Shown here in pieces: positions 24,983 to 34,156 of a DNA stretch of 64,000 nucleotides. The position numbers and the translations under genes were made by a program. Under the pieces are notes generated by a model. That model was not told where the DNA came from. It did not search any database and was given only the letters and a program-made list of their open reading frames with translations. Positions within the stretch are counted from its first letter, which is position 1. The number at the start of each line of letters is the position of its first letter. Origin of the DNA: a virus. Where the stretch lies: positions 32,166 to 96,165 of the IMG/VR virus record IMGVR_UViG_3300046674_000373, one strand, 5' to 3'.

Positions 24983-25852
24983 TCAGGGCACTGGGGTGCT
25001 GCTGAGACCTGGCCCAGGCTGCACGCCGGAGGTCTTGTGCGACTTCAGGCTGATGGTATCGGCCTTGACGTCACCGCCGCTGACGGTGACGTTGCCGGTG
25101 ATCGCCGCCGCGGCGCCGGCCCCGCCGGACACCGAGATCCCGTTTTCTATGGTCACGTGCCCGGTGAACGTAGATTCCGGCGCATCGACAGTGAGGTGAG
25201 GTGTGGTCAGCGTGGTGTTGCCGCCCACAGTCACATCGGCTGTGCCGTCCACATTGACGGTCGCCTTGCCCTTGGTATGCAGGGTCAAGTCGCCGTCATG
25301 GGTCAGGGTCAGGTTCCCGTCCGGGTCCACGTGCAGGTCCAGCTTCCCGGCGCCCAGCACCAGGCGCAGGTGCATCGATGCGCCGGTGTTCTTCTCGGTG
25401 GCCCACTTGCCGTCGGCACCCTTGCCGGTCAGGTCGACGTGATCCTGGCTGGCTCCGACCCGAAAGAACGTGCCGTTCGGCCAGGCCATCTCAAAGTCGC
25501 CGGCCTCGTTCAGCGTCGAGTAGACCTCGGACGCGTGCCGGTCCACCCGCAGGTTCTTCTCGGCAAACGTCATCTGGTTAACCTGCGGATAGCGGAAGCC
25601 GGTCACCACAGGCATGATGCCGGAAAAATCGACGGCCGCGACCGGGTTCTTCGGCCCGACCTTGCTGATGTCCCACTTCGCGTCGCCGCTCTTCTCCTCC
25701 GGCGCATACAGGTCGTTGCGGCCGTAGGCGCCGTTGCCGTTCGAGGTCAGGACCTGCACCCCGGCCAGGCGCGAGAAGTCGTCCGTCATCACCAGGTCGA
25801 CCGAGTGATCCTCGGGGTGCGTCGCGACCACGACGCCAAATCTCAGGGCCAT
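24983..25852 (-). CDS. baseplate spike (gpV/gp45-like)
   Basis: 289 residues. OB-like N-terminal domain (ALRFGVVVATHPEDHSVDLVM) then a repetitive beta-helix with alternating DGNLTLTHDGDLTLHTKG strands, as in membrane-piercing spikes of contractile tails. Ends SHKTSGVQPGPGLSS. No HxH iron-binding tip is visible. Last gene of its unit before the next promoter element. Confidence 0.83.
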   Translation of the reverse strand: MALRFGVVVATHPEDHSVDLVMTDDFSRLAGVQVLTSNGNGAYGRNDLYAPEEKSGDAKWDISKVGPKNPVAAVDFSGIMPVVTGFRYPQVNQMTFAEKNLRVDRHASEVYSTLNEAGDFEMAWPNGTFFRVGASQDHVDLTGKGADGKWATEKNTGASMHLRLVLGAGKLDLHVDPDGNLTLTHDGDLTLHTKGKATVNVDGTADVTVGGNTTLTTPHLTVDAPESTFTGHVTIENGISVSGGAGAAAAITGNVTVSGGDVKADTISLKSHKTSGVQPGPGLSSTPVP

Positions 25853-27360
25853 CAGGAGCTCGCCATTTCAGAATAGTAGGGGGATTCCGGGCCGCCGTTC
25901 TTGCGCATGCGCTCGACGAACCCGAGCCCGCGGTCGACCTGCAGCACCGTCGTGAAGTTGTTGAACGGCGAGAACTGGTGCTCGACCTGCACCACGTAGT
26001 AGAGCGCTGTGAAGGTGCCGCGGCGCAGCTTGATGTAGTTGCCAGCCCGGATGTTCTCGTTACCCTTGATAGCCAGGGAGCCGCGCTCGAGCAGGACGTT
26101 GTCGCGGTTCATCTCGACTAGCAGCTGGCGCCGGTTCTTGATCCAGTTCGCCACGCTGGTGTCGCGCTTGGTCTTCTCCTCCTCGGAAACGCCAGACGCG
26201 GTATTGCCAACCTCGTCGCCGCCCATCTCCGTGTTCACTTCGAGCTTGCGGATTCCGTACAGCTTGCCCTTGGTGTTGACATACTCGGTCAGGTCGATGG
26301 TCTTCTTGTCGCCGGGGGTTGCGCCGGCCTGCTTATGGTAGATGTCGCTGACCATTTCGTAGCGCGGCGCGCGCACCCAGTAGTAGTTCGCCACGTTGGC
26401 ATCCGTCCGCGACACGTTGATGCTGCGGATATCCTCGGCTGGTACGTCGTAGTAGACGAGCGTGGTCGGGTCCTGGCTTCCGCCGGCGCTGAACGCAACC
26501 GGCTCCTTGGTGTCCGGGTCGATCGGCTTGCCGTGCACGTCGAGGTACGGGTTGGCGCGGTAGATGCAGTAGACCTTGGTATCGTCCTCGGTGATGAACA
26601 ACTCGTTCCAGGTGCCGACGTCGAGGAAGCGGCGCAGCAGGTCGTAGAGCGCCCCCTCCTGGTTCTGGGTTCCCGAGAGCGAAGTCACGCCGTGCTTCTG
26701 GAGCGCCTTGACTTCGATCGTGCTCGGGTTGCTTGAATTGCCCTCGACGATGTTCTTGACATAGGGGTTCAGGATCTTGTCAAAGGTCTCCTGCAGGAAT
26801 TCCGAGCCCTTCTGCCCGATTTTCATCCCGGCGCCGAACCGTTCGAACATGGCGTAGGCGGAGATGATGTCCTGCCCGATCACGTAGCCCGGGCCGTAGA
26901 ACAGCTGCAGCATCTGCCATAGCTTGCCGTAGTCCTGCCCGGTGATGGTGACCGTGCGCGTCGGCCGCCCGTCCTGGTCGACGAATTCCGACCTGGTCAC
27001 GTCGGACACGAAGCCGCGCATGACCACCGGCGGCTGCGGCGCGCCATTGGGCACGTGCTGGAACCGGATTTCGACCATGTCCATCGGCTCGACCACGCCG
27101 GCCAGGGTATCGGCACCGGCCGGCACCGAGTACGGCTGGTCGGACACGGTGATGGCGAAGCCGCCCGCGGGCTCGCGCGCCGACTTGGACGTCGAGATCG
27201 TGGACTGATCAGTCAGGAACGGGGTGAGGTCGATGGTCTTGGCCGTGCTGCCGTAGCGCACCGAGACCTTCTCCTCGCCGTCGATCGTGTCGCGCTGGAC
27301 CGTCTTAAACAGCGTGACCTTGAAGCGCGGCGTCAGCACCGGGATATTTCGCTGCCCCAT
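25852..27360 (-). CDS. baseplate hub protein
   Basis: 502 residues, beta-rich throughout (ISTSKSAREPAGGFAITVSDQPY, VEIRFQHVPNGAPQPPVVMRGFVSDV, TVTITGQDYGKLWQMLQLFYG). Size, position between tape measure and spike, and text resemble gp44/gpD-type hubs. Overlaps the spike gene start by 1 base. Confidence 0.75.
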   Translation of the reverse strand: MGQRNIPVLTPRFKVTLFKTVQRDTIDGEEKVSVRYGSTAKTIDLTPFLTDQSTISTSKSAREPAGGFAITVSDQPYSVPAGADTLAGVVEPMDMVEIRFQHVPNGAPQPPVVMRGFVSDVTRSEFVDQDGRPTRTVTITGQDYGKLWQMLQLFYGPGYVIGQDIISAYAMFERFGAGMKIGQKGSEFLQETFDKILNPYVKNIVEGNSSNPSTIEVKALQKHGVTSLSGTQNQEGALYDLLRRFLDVGTWNELFITEDDTKVYCIYRANPYLDVHGKPIDPDTKEPVAFSAGGSQDPTTLVYYDVPAEDIRSINVSRTDANVANYYWVRAPRYEMVSDIYHKQAGATPGDKKTIDLTEYVNTKGKLYGIRKLEVNTEMGGDEVGNTASGVSEEEKTKRDTSVANWIKNRRQLLVEMNRDNVLLERGSLAIKGNENIRAGNYIKLRRGTFTALYYVVQVEHQFSPFNNFTTVLQVDRGLGFVERMRKNGGPESPYYSEMASS

Positions 27361-27362
27361 GA

Positions 27363-30266
27363 TCAGCCAGCTCCCGATGGCGCCGGCATGGTGACGCGCT
27401 TCTTGATCGTGAACGGGTCCGCCATCTTCTGGCCGGTCGGGCTGACCAGGGTGATCTCGCCACTCAAGTTGATTGACTGCTGCGGTCCGCCTGCAGCCTG
27501 CTTGGGCGCGCCGTCAGGCATCGGCGTGGCGAAATGCCCCCGATTGCGCGAGATGGTGGACACGTAGTCGGTCGTCTCGGCATTGCCCCACTTGGACTGG
27601 TCCCAGCCGCTGTTGTAGGCCGCCAGTGCGGCCTCGTCGGTCTTGAACTTGGCCTTGTTCTCGCGCATCACCTCGCGCTGGATGATGACCGCGTCATCCT
27701 CGTTGTACGGGTCGAGCTTGCGGCCGAGGCGTTGCTCGAGCGCAGCCAGCGTCTTCGGCATGACCTGCGCCAGGCCCATTGCGCCGCTCTTCTTGTTGTA
27801 GGCGCTTGGATTGAACCGGCTCTCCTTGCTGATCTGGGCGGCCGACGTACCAGGCGACAGGCCCACCTCGCGGTCGGTGCGCGCCAGCTCGCGCATGACC
27901 TTGTCCGGGTTCTTCAGGCTCGATGCGTTCGGGTCGGCGGGCGGCGAGCTGGCGCCGGGCGAGGCAGCGTCGATTTTGAGCTGGCGCACGTTGCGCTCGA
28001 GGCTGTCCTTCTCGTCCTGCTCGGCCTTGGAGAGTTGCTCCTGCAATTCGACGATGCGCTTCTGCGCCGCCGTGCGTTTCGCCAGCAGCTCGTCACGCTT
28101 CTGCTTCAGCTCGGCGCGCGCGGCATTCGCCTCTTCATCCGTCTTGGCGCCCAGGATCTTCGTGCGGTATTCCTCGCTCAGCTTGCCGAGCTCGCCGGTC
28201 GCGTCGTTCACGCCCACGCCCTTAATGATCGCGCGCTGCTCCTCGATGTCGGCGTCGTTCTTGGTCTTCAGGTTGCTCAGGCGCTCGCCGGACTCGGTGC
28301 GCATCACGGCCTCGGCAATGCCGGTCGAACCCAGATGACCCTTCCCCGCCATGTGCACGATGCCGTACCGCATATCCGTCATGAGCGGCACCAGCTTGGT
28401 GGCGAGTTCCCGGATCCCCTTATCGACCTGGTTGATCGACTCGCGGGTCTTGCTGCCGTCGGTCTGTTCCTGCTCACGCGAGAAGGTCAGCTCCGCCAGA
28501 ATGTCGCGCAGCTTCTCGGTGTCGCCGCCGTCGATGGCGGACTGCAGGCGCTGGTTTTCCTCGACCGACAGCGACTTGCGGCTCTTGCGCAGTGAATCGG
28601 CCTGGCCCAGCAGCGTCGAGCGGTCGCCGGTCTCGATGTTGGCCATGGCCGAGATGCCGGTAGACGACAGCTGCCCCAGATCTAGGCCCAGCCGGCCCAT
28701 GCGGCCGGTCATCCCGCCCAGTGACTGGGGCGCGATCGTGTGCAGCGCCATCGCCTGATTCTCGTTCACGCCGAGCAGGCGCGCGGTCGCATTGAGCATC
28801 AGGCTCGGGTTGCTGGCGTAGTCGTGCTGGATTTTCGACAGGATGGTCGAGATATTGGTCTCGTCCGAGGTGGCGGCCGTCCCCGACACGCCGCCGCCGA
28901 ATTTGGCGGAGAACTTCGAATACAGCGAGTCCTTGCCGAACGCCAGCCGTCCGGTGCCGAACGCGCCCTGCTGCTGGAGCATGGCGGCCTGCACCGGGTC
29001 GAGCCCGTATTTCTTGCCCAGCGCCGAGAACAGGTAGTTCTGGCCCGCCTCGCCGGCCGCGCCGCCGCCCATGATGGCGCCGTTGACGCGCCCGAGCAGC
29101 GCCGCGGCGCCCTGCGGATCCAGGCCCGGCGTGCGCGACGCCAGGAGGCCCGACAGCGATCCGGCATAGCCCTCGACGTTGGCCCCGGACAGGCTGGCAC
29201 GCGACTGCGTGACTGCGAAGGACGAGATGACCTGCAGCACCTCGTCCATCTTGCCGAACGATCCGGACTTGCCGACCGCCTCGCCGATCATCAGCGCCAG
29301 GCGGCGGCTGTCGTTCGTGTTGGCGGTCACCTGGAACTGGCGCATCTGCGCGAAAAACTGGTTCGACTGCTCCGGGTCCATGCCGAAGCTGCGGCCGAAG
29401 CCGCCGCCCACCGATACTTCGTCGGCCAGCGTCTTGTACTGCTCGCGCGAGATGCCCGACAGCCGGGCAAAATCTGCGCCGAGCTTCTGGGTCTGATCGA
29501 ACGTGGTGTCGATATCGTAGGACGCGGCCCGCAGCGACTCGCGCAGCAGGTTAAAGCTGACATTCACGTCGCCCAGCGTGCGCTTCAGGGTGTCGTAACC
29601 GACGCCCTCCTGGCCGGCCGCGTCCGCCTGCCCCTTGATGGCGCCGATGCCCTTGCTGATACCAACGGCCGCCAGGCCGCCGAAGAGGCCCATCAGCCCT
29701 GCGGCCATCCCTCCGGCCATGCCAGCTGCGCCGGCGTCCGCAACAACGCCGCCGACCGGCCCGGCGGCGCGCAGACCAGCACGGGCAACCCCGCCCAGCG
29801 TTGAGCCGATAGTCGGCTCGTCCTTCCTTTTTCCGCCGCCCGAAGAGGAATCTGAGGCAGGGGCGCTCGGTCGCGCGCCGCTCGGCGTCGGCGCAGGGGC
29901 CGGAGCCTGGAGCCCATAGGCCGTGCCAGCAGTGACATGCTGGAACGCCTGCTGCATCCGCTTCTGGCGCAGGACCGGGTCGTCGTAGAGCCGGTTCCAG
30001 TCGAGCGCGCCGAATGCGGTGCCCGATTGACCGGTCGCCTTGATGCGATCGCGCAGCGCGCCGGAGACCTTGGTGAGCTCCTTGAAGCGGTCCTCGATCT
30101 GCTTCAGCTCGGCCAGCGTCCCCTGGGGCACCGGGTTGAACTTCACCTTGTTGGCAGAGGCGACCGTCTGCGCAAGCCGGTTCATCTGCTCGTTGAGCTT
30201 GGCTATTGCTTTGTCGGTGTCGCTGCCGTCGAAGTCGGCGCTGACTGGGATTTTAATGCCGGTCAT
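27363..30266 (-). CDS. tape measure protein with C-terminal transglycosylase
   Basis: 967 residues. N-terminal coiled coil, then Ala/Gly-rich hydrophobic region (about 160-215, VADAGAAGMAGGMAAGLMGLFGGLAAVG) and a long helical body. Residues about 810-920 form an SLT lysozyme domain: QISKESRFNPSAYNK, GAMGLAQVMPKT and LAAYNSGWD, with the catalytic Glu in SKESRF. It sets tail length and probably cuts peptidoglycan during entry. Overlaps the chaperone gene by ATGA. Confidence 0.9.
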   Translation of the reverse strand: MTGIKIPVSADFDGSDTDKAIAKLNEQMNRLAQTVASANKVKFNPVPQGTLAELKQIEDRFKELTKVSGALRDRIKATGQSGTAFGALDWNRLYDDPVLRQKRMQQAFQHVTAGTAYGLQAPAPAPTPSGARPSAPASDSSSGGGKRKDEPTIGSTLGGVARAGLRAAGPVGGVVADAGAAGMAGGMAAGLMGLFGGLAAVGISKGIGAIKGQADAAGQEGVGYDTLKRTLGDVNVSFNLLRESLRAASYDIDTTFDQTQKLGADFARLSGISREQYKTLADEVSVGGGFGRSFGMDPEQSNQFFAQMRQFQVTANTNDSRRLALMIGEAVGKSGSFGKMDEVLQVISSFAVTQSRASLSGANVEGYAGSLSGLLASRTPGLDPQGAAALLGRVNGAIMGGGAAGEAGQNYLFSALGKKYGLDPVQAAMLQQQGAFGTGRLAFGKDSLYSKFSAKFGGGVSGTAATSDETNISTILSKIQHDYASNPSLMLNATARLLGVNENQAMALHTIAPQSLGGMTGRMGRLGLDLGQLSSTGISAMANIETGDRSTLLGQADSLRKSRKSLSVEENQRLQSAIDGGDTEKLRDILAELTFSREQEQTDGSKTRESINQVDKGIRELATKLVPLMTDMRYGIVHMAGKGHLGSTGIAEAVMRTESGERLSNLKTKNDADIEEQRAIIKGVGVNDATGELGKLSEEYRTKILGAKTDEEANAARAELKQKRDELLAKRTAAQKRIVELQEQLSKAEQDEKDSLERNVRQLKIDAASPGASSPPADPNASSLKNPDKVMRELARTDREVGLSPGTSAAQISKESRFNPSAYNKKSGAMGLAQVMPKTLAALEQRLGRKLDPYNEDDAVIIQREVMRENKAKFKTDEAALAAYNSGWDQSKWGNAETTDYVSTISRNRGHFATPMPDGAPKQAAGGPQQSINLSGEITLVSPTGQKMADPFTIKKRVTMPAPSGAG

Positions 30267-30839
30267 ATGGGTTCGCCCCAGTCAGCGGGGTCGTCCTCCT
30301 CTTCCATTTGCTTCATCACCGCTTCCTTGTCGAAGTCTTCGTCCTCGATTTCCTCGCCGGGCGGCTTGTCGAAGTAGACGTGGGCCCAGTATTCGGCCTC
30401 GATCTGCTCGTACGTGGCGTCAAGATAGCGCGGGTCCGTCGGCGCCAGGTTGAACTTGCGCCGGTACCAGAACTCCAGCGACGTCGCCATCTCCCGGCCG
30501 CGGCGCTTGGACTGCTTGGCTCGCTCCCGTTCGAAAGGACTGCTCCTTTTCACGCAGGGCCGCGTGGACGGTGCGCAGTTTGGTGTAGGATTCCTGATCG
30601 AGCGGGTCGAGGTTGTCGATGTCCCAGCCCAGCGGTGCCGTCACGGTCAGGACCTTGAGCGCCGCGTACCAGCCGCCGACCAGCTGCAGCCAAGCGGTGG
30701 GCGTTTCCACCCCCTCGGTGACGCGCGAATACTCGGCCGAGATGCGCAGCTCGTCGCGCAGCATGCGCTTGGCGAAGGAAAAGGTGCCGACGCTCGGCAC
30801 CTCGACGAAGAAATCAGTAGCTTCAGCGGGGCGGGTCAT
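30263..30839 (-). CDS. tail assembly chaperone, frameshifted long form (G-T type)
   Basis: Predicted 191-residue fusion: 102 residues of the first frame, +1 shift at UCC UUU CGA (30531-30539), then 89 residues of the second frame (from ERERAK to EPI), which contains FWYRRKFNLAP and an acidic C-terminus. Such G/GT pairs lie between tube and tape measure genes in most long-tailed phages and chaperone the tape measure. The second frame also has a GTG at 30553 and an ATG at 30490, so independent initiation is possible. Confidence 0.6.
30420..30839 (-). CDS. tail assembly chaperone, short form (G type)
   Basis: 139 residues if no frameshift occurs. Start ATG at 30839 with AAGGA 6 bases upstream. 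The folded part (DFFVEVPSVGTFSFAKRMLRDELRI...GVETPTAWLQLVGGWYAALKVL) matches the size and composition of tail assembly proteins; after residue 103 the sequence becomes Ala/Pro/Gly-rich, as expected for a frame not under selection. Confidence 0.75.
   Translation of the reverse strand: MTRPAEATDFFVEVPSVGTFSFAKRMLRDELRISAEYSRVTEGVETPTAWLQLVGGWYAALKVLTVTAPLGWDIDNLDPLDQESYTKLRTVHAALREKEQSFRTGASQAVQAPRPGDGDVAGVLVPAQVQPGADGPALS
30531..30539 (-). promoter_or_regulatory. +1 ribosomal frameshift site UCC UUU CGA
   Basis: Codons 101-103 of the first frame read UCC UUU CGA. Phe-tRNA on UUU can re-pair with UUC one base downstream while the slow CGA codon waits in the A site. The same UCC UUU CGN arrangement drives the influenza PA-X frameshift. 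It lies at the expected place, in the overlap of the two chaperone frames. Confidence 0.6.
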
Positions 30840-30867
30840 GTGGTCCTTGAATGGGAAAATGGGTTGG

Positions 30868-30891
30868 TGAATGCCAGCATGAGGTCACGAC
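30868..30891 (-). promoter_or_regulatory. late promoter element, tail chaperone/tape measure unit (leadered)
   Basis: GTCGTGAC-N3-A-N3-T, predicted start near 30868, leader of about 29 bases with AAGGA before the ATG at 30839. It begins 4 bases after the T-run of the terminator at 30896-30920. Confidence 0.55.
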
Positions 30892-30894
30892 ACG

Positions 30895-30920
30895 AAAAAG
30901 CCCGCACGCGGCGGGCTTTT
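30895..30920 (-). terminator. rho-independent terminator after the tail tube gene
   Basis: AAAAGCCCGC and GCGGGCTTTT pair around a 5-base loop; on the minus strand the stem is followed by TTTTTC. It ends the sheath-tube transcript and is immediately followed by a new promoter element. Confidence 0.8.
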
Positions 30921-30939
30921 GGGGCTGGGATGGCGCCCG

Positions 30940-31362
30940 TTATGCGGCCAGGCCGGACACGTCGGTCGCCAGGAAGGTACCGGACGACATAACGATGGCG
31001 TGCTTGGTGATCTCCAGCTCGCCCGAGGCATAGGTGCAGCCCATGTACTTGCGCAGCTCCTCGCCAGTGTCCTTGTCGTACGAGACGATGTCGAACACGA
31101 GGCCCTGCAGGGCGCCGTCGCCGTTCTCCGACGCGAGGCCCAGCTGGCGCAGGGTTGCACGCTTCATCACCATGGTGCTGACCGAAACGGTATGGCGCGC
31201 GATGGTGGGCACGTGCTCCTGGACGTGGATATCGCCGATGCCGCTGGCGGAGTCCGGCGCATAGTCGTCCGACATGCGCACCGACTGGATCAGCCCGACC
31301 TGTTTGCCGTCGAGCTGGATGACGATCCGGTTACCGGAGCGGACGTTCTGATTTTGCTTCAT
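30940..31362 (-). CDS. tail tube protein
   Basis: 140 residues, beta-rich (NRIVIQLDGKQVGLIQSVRMSDDYAP, HVQEHVPTIARHTVSVSTMVM, SGELEITKHAIVM), the size and character of myovirus tube proteins. It follows the sheath gene and has a strong AAAGGAG site. Transcription ends at the terminator 20 bases downstream. Confidence 0.8.
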   Translation of the reverse strand: MKQNQNVRSGNRIVIQLDGKQVGLIQSVRMSDDYAPDSASGIGDIHVQEHVPTIARHTVSVSTMVMKRATLRQLGLASENGDGALQGLVFDIVSYDKDTGEELRKYMGCTYASGELEITKHAIVMSSGTFLATDVSGLAA

Positions 31363-31374
31363 TTATACGCTCCT

Positions 31375-33090
31375 TTAGATCGAGGCCGTGCCGCTGTACG
31401 GGACGGCGAAGATGGTCACCGGGATGAAGTTGACCGGGATCACCGGCGAGCACTGGAACTCGACGCGCAGCACGTCGCCCTCCAGCGAGGCGCTGATGTT
31501 TTTGTAGGCGGGGCTGTTCTTGTCGCCGACGATGACGCCCGGGCCTTGCGGCTCCGGCCGGGCCAGTTCGCGCAGGGTCGAATCGGCAATGCTCACCGCG
31601 CGCGAGAGCACAATCGGGTTGCCCTTCTCGCCCCGCAGGACGTCCAGCGCCTCGCGCACGTTGCGCGCCACGAAATCGACCGCGACGCCGCAGGAAACCT
31701 CGACCCGGTTGTAGTTGTCGTTCCCCAGCCAAGTGGTGATCGACTTGACCACCTTATAGCCAGACGAGGTGTTCTCGACGCACAGCACGCCAGCATCGAT
31801 CAGCACATCGGTGTCGGTCGGGTTGCGCAGGCTGCGCTCCAGGCCGCGTACCTTGACCGCCTTGTTGGTGAGCGCAGTGCCCGGGTTCACGCCCGAGAAG
31901 GCACCGGCCAGCAGGGCAGCCAGCATGTACGGCGGGAACAGGGTCAAGTTGCCCTTCGCGTCGTAGTCGTAGTAGCCCAGGTGCACCAGGGAGGTGCGGT
32001 CACTGTTGATCGCCTTGGCTGCCGCGATGGCCGCTGCGTCGGTCGAGCCCGAGGCCATGCCCACGATGCCGCGGCGCTCCTTGCGCATCTGCCCGGACAT
32101 GAACGCGCAATGGGTATCGTTCATCGAGTGGATGGACGCGTCTGACGTGATCGGCACTACCCACTGCACGTCTTCGGTCTGCAGGGTGGTGTAGGCCGCG
32201 CTCCACTCGGCGTTCGTGACCATACCGTCCGAGCCGCCGGCCAGGTAGGTGAAGCTGACCGGGGTCGGCACCTTGCCGGCGTTGTTGGCGCGGGTTGCGG
32301 TGATGAAGCCTTCGCCGATGCCGTTGAACCAGTCGACGGCGGCCTGCAGGTCGGCCTTGACCGTGTAGCTGGCGGTCTTGACGTCCACTGCCGTGACGAA
32401 GTCCAGGCCGTTCAGGGTTGGCTTGGTCGCGTTGCCGTCGAGGACAGCCCCCGTGAAGCCGCTGATCGAGTTGATCTTGTCCACGACCTGCTGGACCGTG
32501 GGGAACGACGCGAGGTCGATTGTGGCCACAGTGGAGCCCGACGGCGCCTGGAGCGTGATTTCCGTGCCGGTGATCGACATGACCGCAGTCAGCGCGCCGC
32601 CCGCGTAGCGCACGCTGAAGGCGTTGCGAGTGACGTTGTCGTCGGAGTAGTAGCTGTCGCCCAGTTGGGTGGTCAGCTTGAGCCCGGTCGTGGTACCAGC
32701 TTCGACCTTCGCCTTGATCTGGTTCGTGTACAGGCCGTAGTCGGTTGATGCCAGGTTGATCGCCGGGGCGCTGGCCGAGTCGAGCAGCACCAGGGTCGCT
32801 TGTACCGCCGGGTTGACACGCACCGCCACTACCGTGGATGGGCCGTTCGTCTGCGAGCTCGGATCGAACGCCTTGAGCACTGCCGTGAGCAGCTCGCCGT
32901 CGCGCAGAGCGGCGACCGCTTCGCTCGGGCTACCGAAGCGCAGCGGGGTGTTCGGGCTGCCACCGGACGAGCGGCCGATGACCGCCAGAACGTTACCGAC
33001 GGTCAGGTTCTTGTTGTTCATGGCACTGTCGTCGACCACCGACATGGTGGCCGGCGACGTCCATTTACGGCCATTGAAGAATACGCTCAT
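31375..33090 (-). CDS. tail sheath protein
   Basis: 571 residues. Opening FFNGRKWTSPATMSVVDDSAM..NLTVGNVLAVIGRSSGG and ending WLGNDNYNRVEVSCGVAVDFVARNVREALDVLRGEKGNP, EGDVLRVEFQCSPVIPVNFI, the conserved C-terminal domain of contractile sheaths. Defines the phage as a myovirus. GAGGA ribosome site; 8 bases after the 67-residue gene. Confidence 0.92.
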   Translation of the reverse strand: MSVFFNGRKWTSPATMSVVDDSAMNNKNLTVGNVLAVIGRSSGGSPNTPLRFGSPSEAVAALRDGELLTAVLKAFDPSSQTNGPSTVVAVRVNPAVQATLVLLDSASAPAINLASTDYGLYTNQIKAKVEAGTTTGLKLTTQLGDSYYSDDNVTRNAFSVRYAGGALTAVMSITGTEITLQAPSGSTVATIDLASFPTVQQVVDKINSISGFTGAVLDGNATKPTLNGLDFVTAVDVKTASYTVKADLQAAVDWFNGIGEGFITATRANNAGKVPTPVSFTYLAGGSDGMVTNAEWSAAYTTLQTEDVQWVVPITSDASIHSMNDTHCAFMSGQMRKERRGIVGMASGSTDAAAIAAAKAINSDRTSLVHLGYYDYDAKGNLTLFPPYMLAALLAGAFSGVNPGTALTNKAVKVRGLERSLRNPTDTDVLIDAGVLCVENTSSGYKVVKSITTWLGNDNYNRVEVSCGVAVDFVARNVREALDVLRGEKGNPIVLSRAVSIADSTLRELARPEPQGPGVIVGDKNSPAYKNISASLEGDVLRVEFQCSPVIPVNFIPVTIFAVPYSGTASI

Positions 33091-33098
33091 GTCGGTCC

Positions 33099-33302
33099 TC
33101 AGACAGGTTTAGTGACGAAGGCAGCAAAGCGGGTCTGGAACTCGCTCTCTGCGTCCTTGATGCGGCCGGCGGCCAGCTCGGAGTGGTGGAAGCCACCGAT
33201 CAGCTCGACACGCTTGTCGTTCTTCGACAGCCGCGTGCAGAACTCCTCGAGCGTCATGTGCTCGGGTGCTTCCACCTGAGCGTCTTGGTCCTTTTTGCCC
33301 AT
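33099..33302 (-). CDS. small virion-module protein
   Basis: 67 residues: acidic N-terminus then EEFCTRLSKNDKRVELIGGFHHSEL. Overlaps the upstream gene by TAATG. Position before the sheath suggests a tail completion helper; family not recognised. Confidence 0.7.
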   Translation of the reverse strand: MGKKDQDAQVEAPEHMTLEEFCTRLSKNDKRVELIGGFHHSELAAGRIKDAESEFQTRFAAFVTKPV

Positions 33303-34123
33303 TAGTTACCCTCGATAGTTGAAATAACTTCCTTGATCGCCCCCACTGATGCGCCCACCTGCGCGGGAGCAAGACAGGAGAACGTGCACAGGACCTGGTA
33401 GACCGGCACCACGAAGGTGGCGAAGTCTTCCATATCCTGTTGCGAAAACTCGATCTCGACCATGCCGGCGAAATCGAACACCGGCAGATTGGCCTGGACG
33501 ATGCGCAGCAGCGCGCGGCGCAGTTCGATGCGTTCGTCCGGGTTCTCCGACCAGCCCATGATGTTGAGCTGCGTGCGGGCCAGCCAGCCCTCTTTTTCCG
33601 TCCAGCTGTCGGCGCTGAACTCGTCGACCTCGATCATTTCGCCGATCGCGCGTTCGGCCGGGCCTTCGCTGCCCAGGTGCACCGTGACGACCGGCCACAC
33701 CGTGTCCTCGAAGGTGGGCGGCGCGGTGAGAACCTTGATGTGCCCCTGATCGTGGAGCAGGGTGCCGCGGCGCAGCTCCTCCTGGAGCCCGAGATCGAGC
33801 CGCTCGCGCACCAGCGACAGCACGTCGGCGCCGAGCTGCTGGTAGGTCGCGTTCGGCGTTGCCGTGGCGGTCGGCCCGGCCACCCAGGTGGCGTCGAACA
33901 GGTAGTAAGGCCGGTAGTAGTAGAGCGTGCCGTTCGTCAGGCCCGTGATATCGAGCGTTACATTGTCGGACCCCTCATACACGAGCAGCGCATCGGGATC
34001 GGCCTCACCAGCAAACGTGTCCGCGACCTTGCGCAGCAGCCGCCACGACGCGGCGCCGGCCGGCGGCTGCAGGAATACCCTGAGCGCGTTTCCGGCAGCG
34101 AGCGGTTGGATGAGGGAGATCAT
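33302..34123 (-). CDS. tail terminator/completion-like virion protein
   Basis: 273 residues when started at the ATG at 34123 (an upstream ATG at 34132 lies inside the promoter box). N-terminal fibronectin-like domain (GNALRVFLQPPAGAASWRLLRK ... ITGLTNGTLYYYRPYY) joined to a domain (WPVVTVHLGSEGPAERAIGE) like tail terminator proteins (gpU/gp37-like). Role inferred from position just before the sheath. Confidence 0.65.
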   Translation of the reverse strand: MISLIQPLAAGNALRVFLQPPAGAASWRLLRKVADTFAGEADPDALLVYEGSDNVTLDITGLTNGTLYYYRPYYLFDATWVAGPTATATPNATYQQLGADVLSLVRERLDLGLQEELRRGTLLHDQGHIKVLTAPPTFEDTVWPVVTVHLGSEGPAERAIGEMIEVDEFSADSWTEKEGWLARTQLNIMGWSENPDERIELRRALLRIVQANLPVFDFAGMVEIEFSQQDMEDFATFVVPVYQVLCTFSCLAPAQVGASVGAIKEVISTIEGN

Positions 34124-34146
34124 GGCTTGCATGATCCCGTCACGAC
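34123..34146 (-). promoter_or_regulatory. late promoter element, sheath-tube unit (leaderless type)
   Basis: GTCGTGAC-N3-A-N3-T-N7-ATG; the start codon at 34123 is 8 bases after the box T. It stands back to back with the plus-strand element at 34157-34179. Confidence 0.6.
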
Positions 34147-34156
34147 CGTTTGCACG

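Noticed and set aside
30839-30882. ATG inside the late element giving a 14-codon leader peptide that overlaps the chaperone start
   Set aside because: The predicted transcript start lies downstream of this ATG, so it would not be transcribed; the overlap is probably chance.
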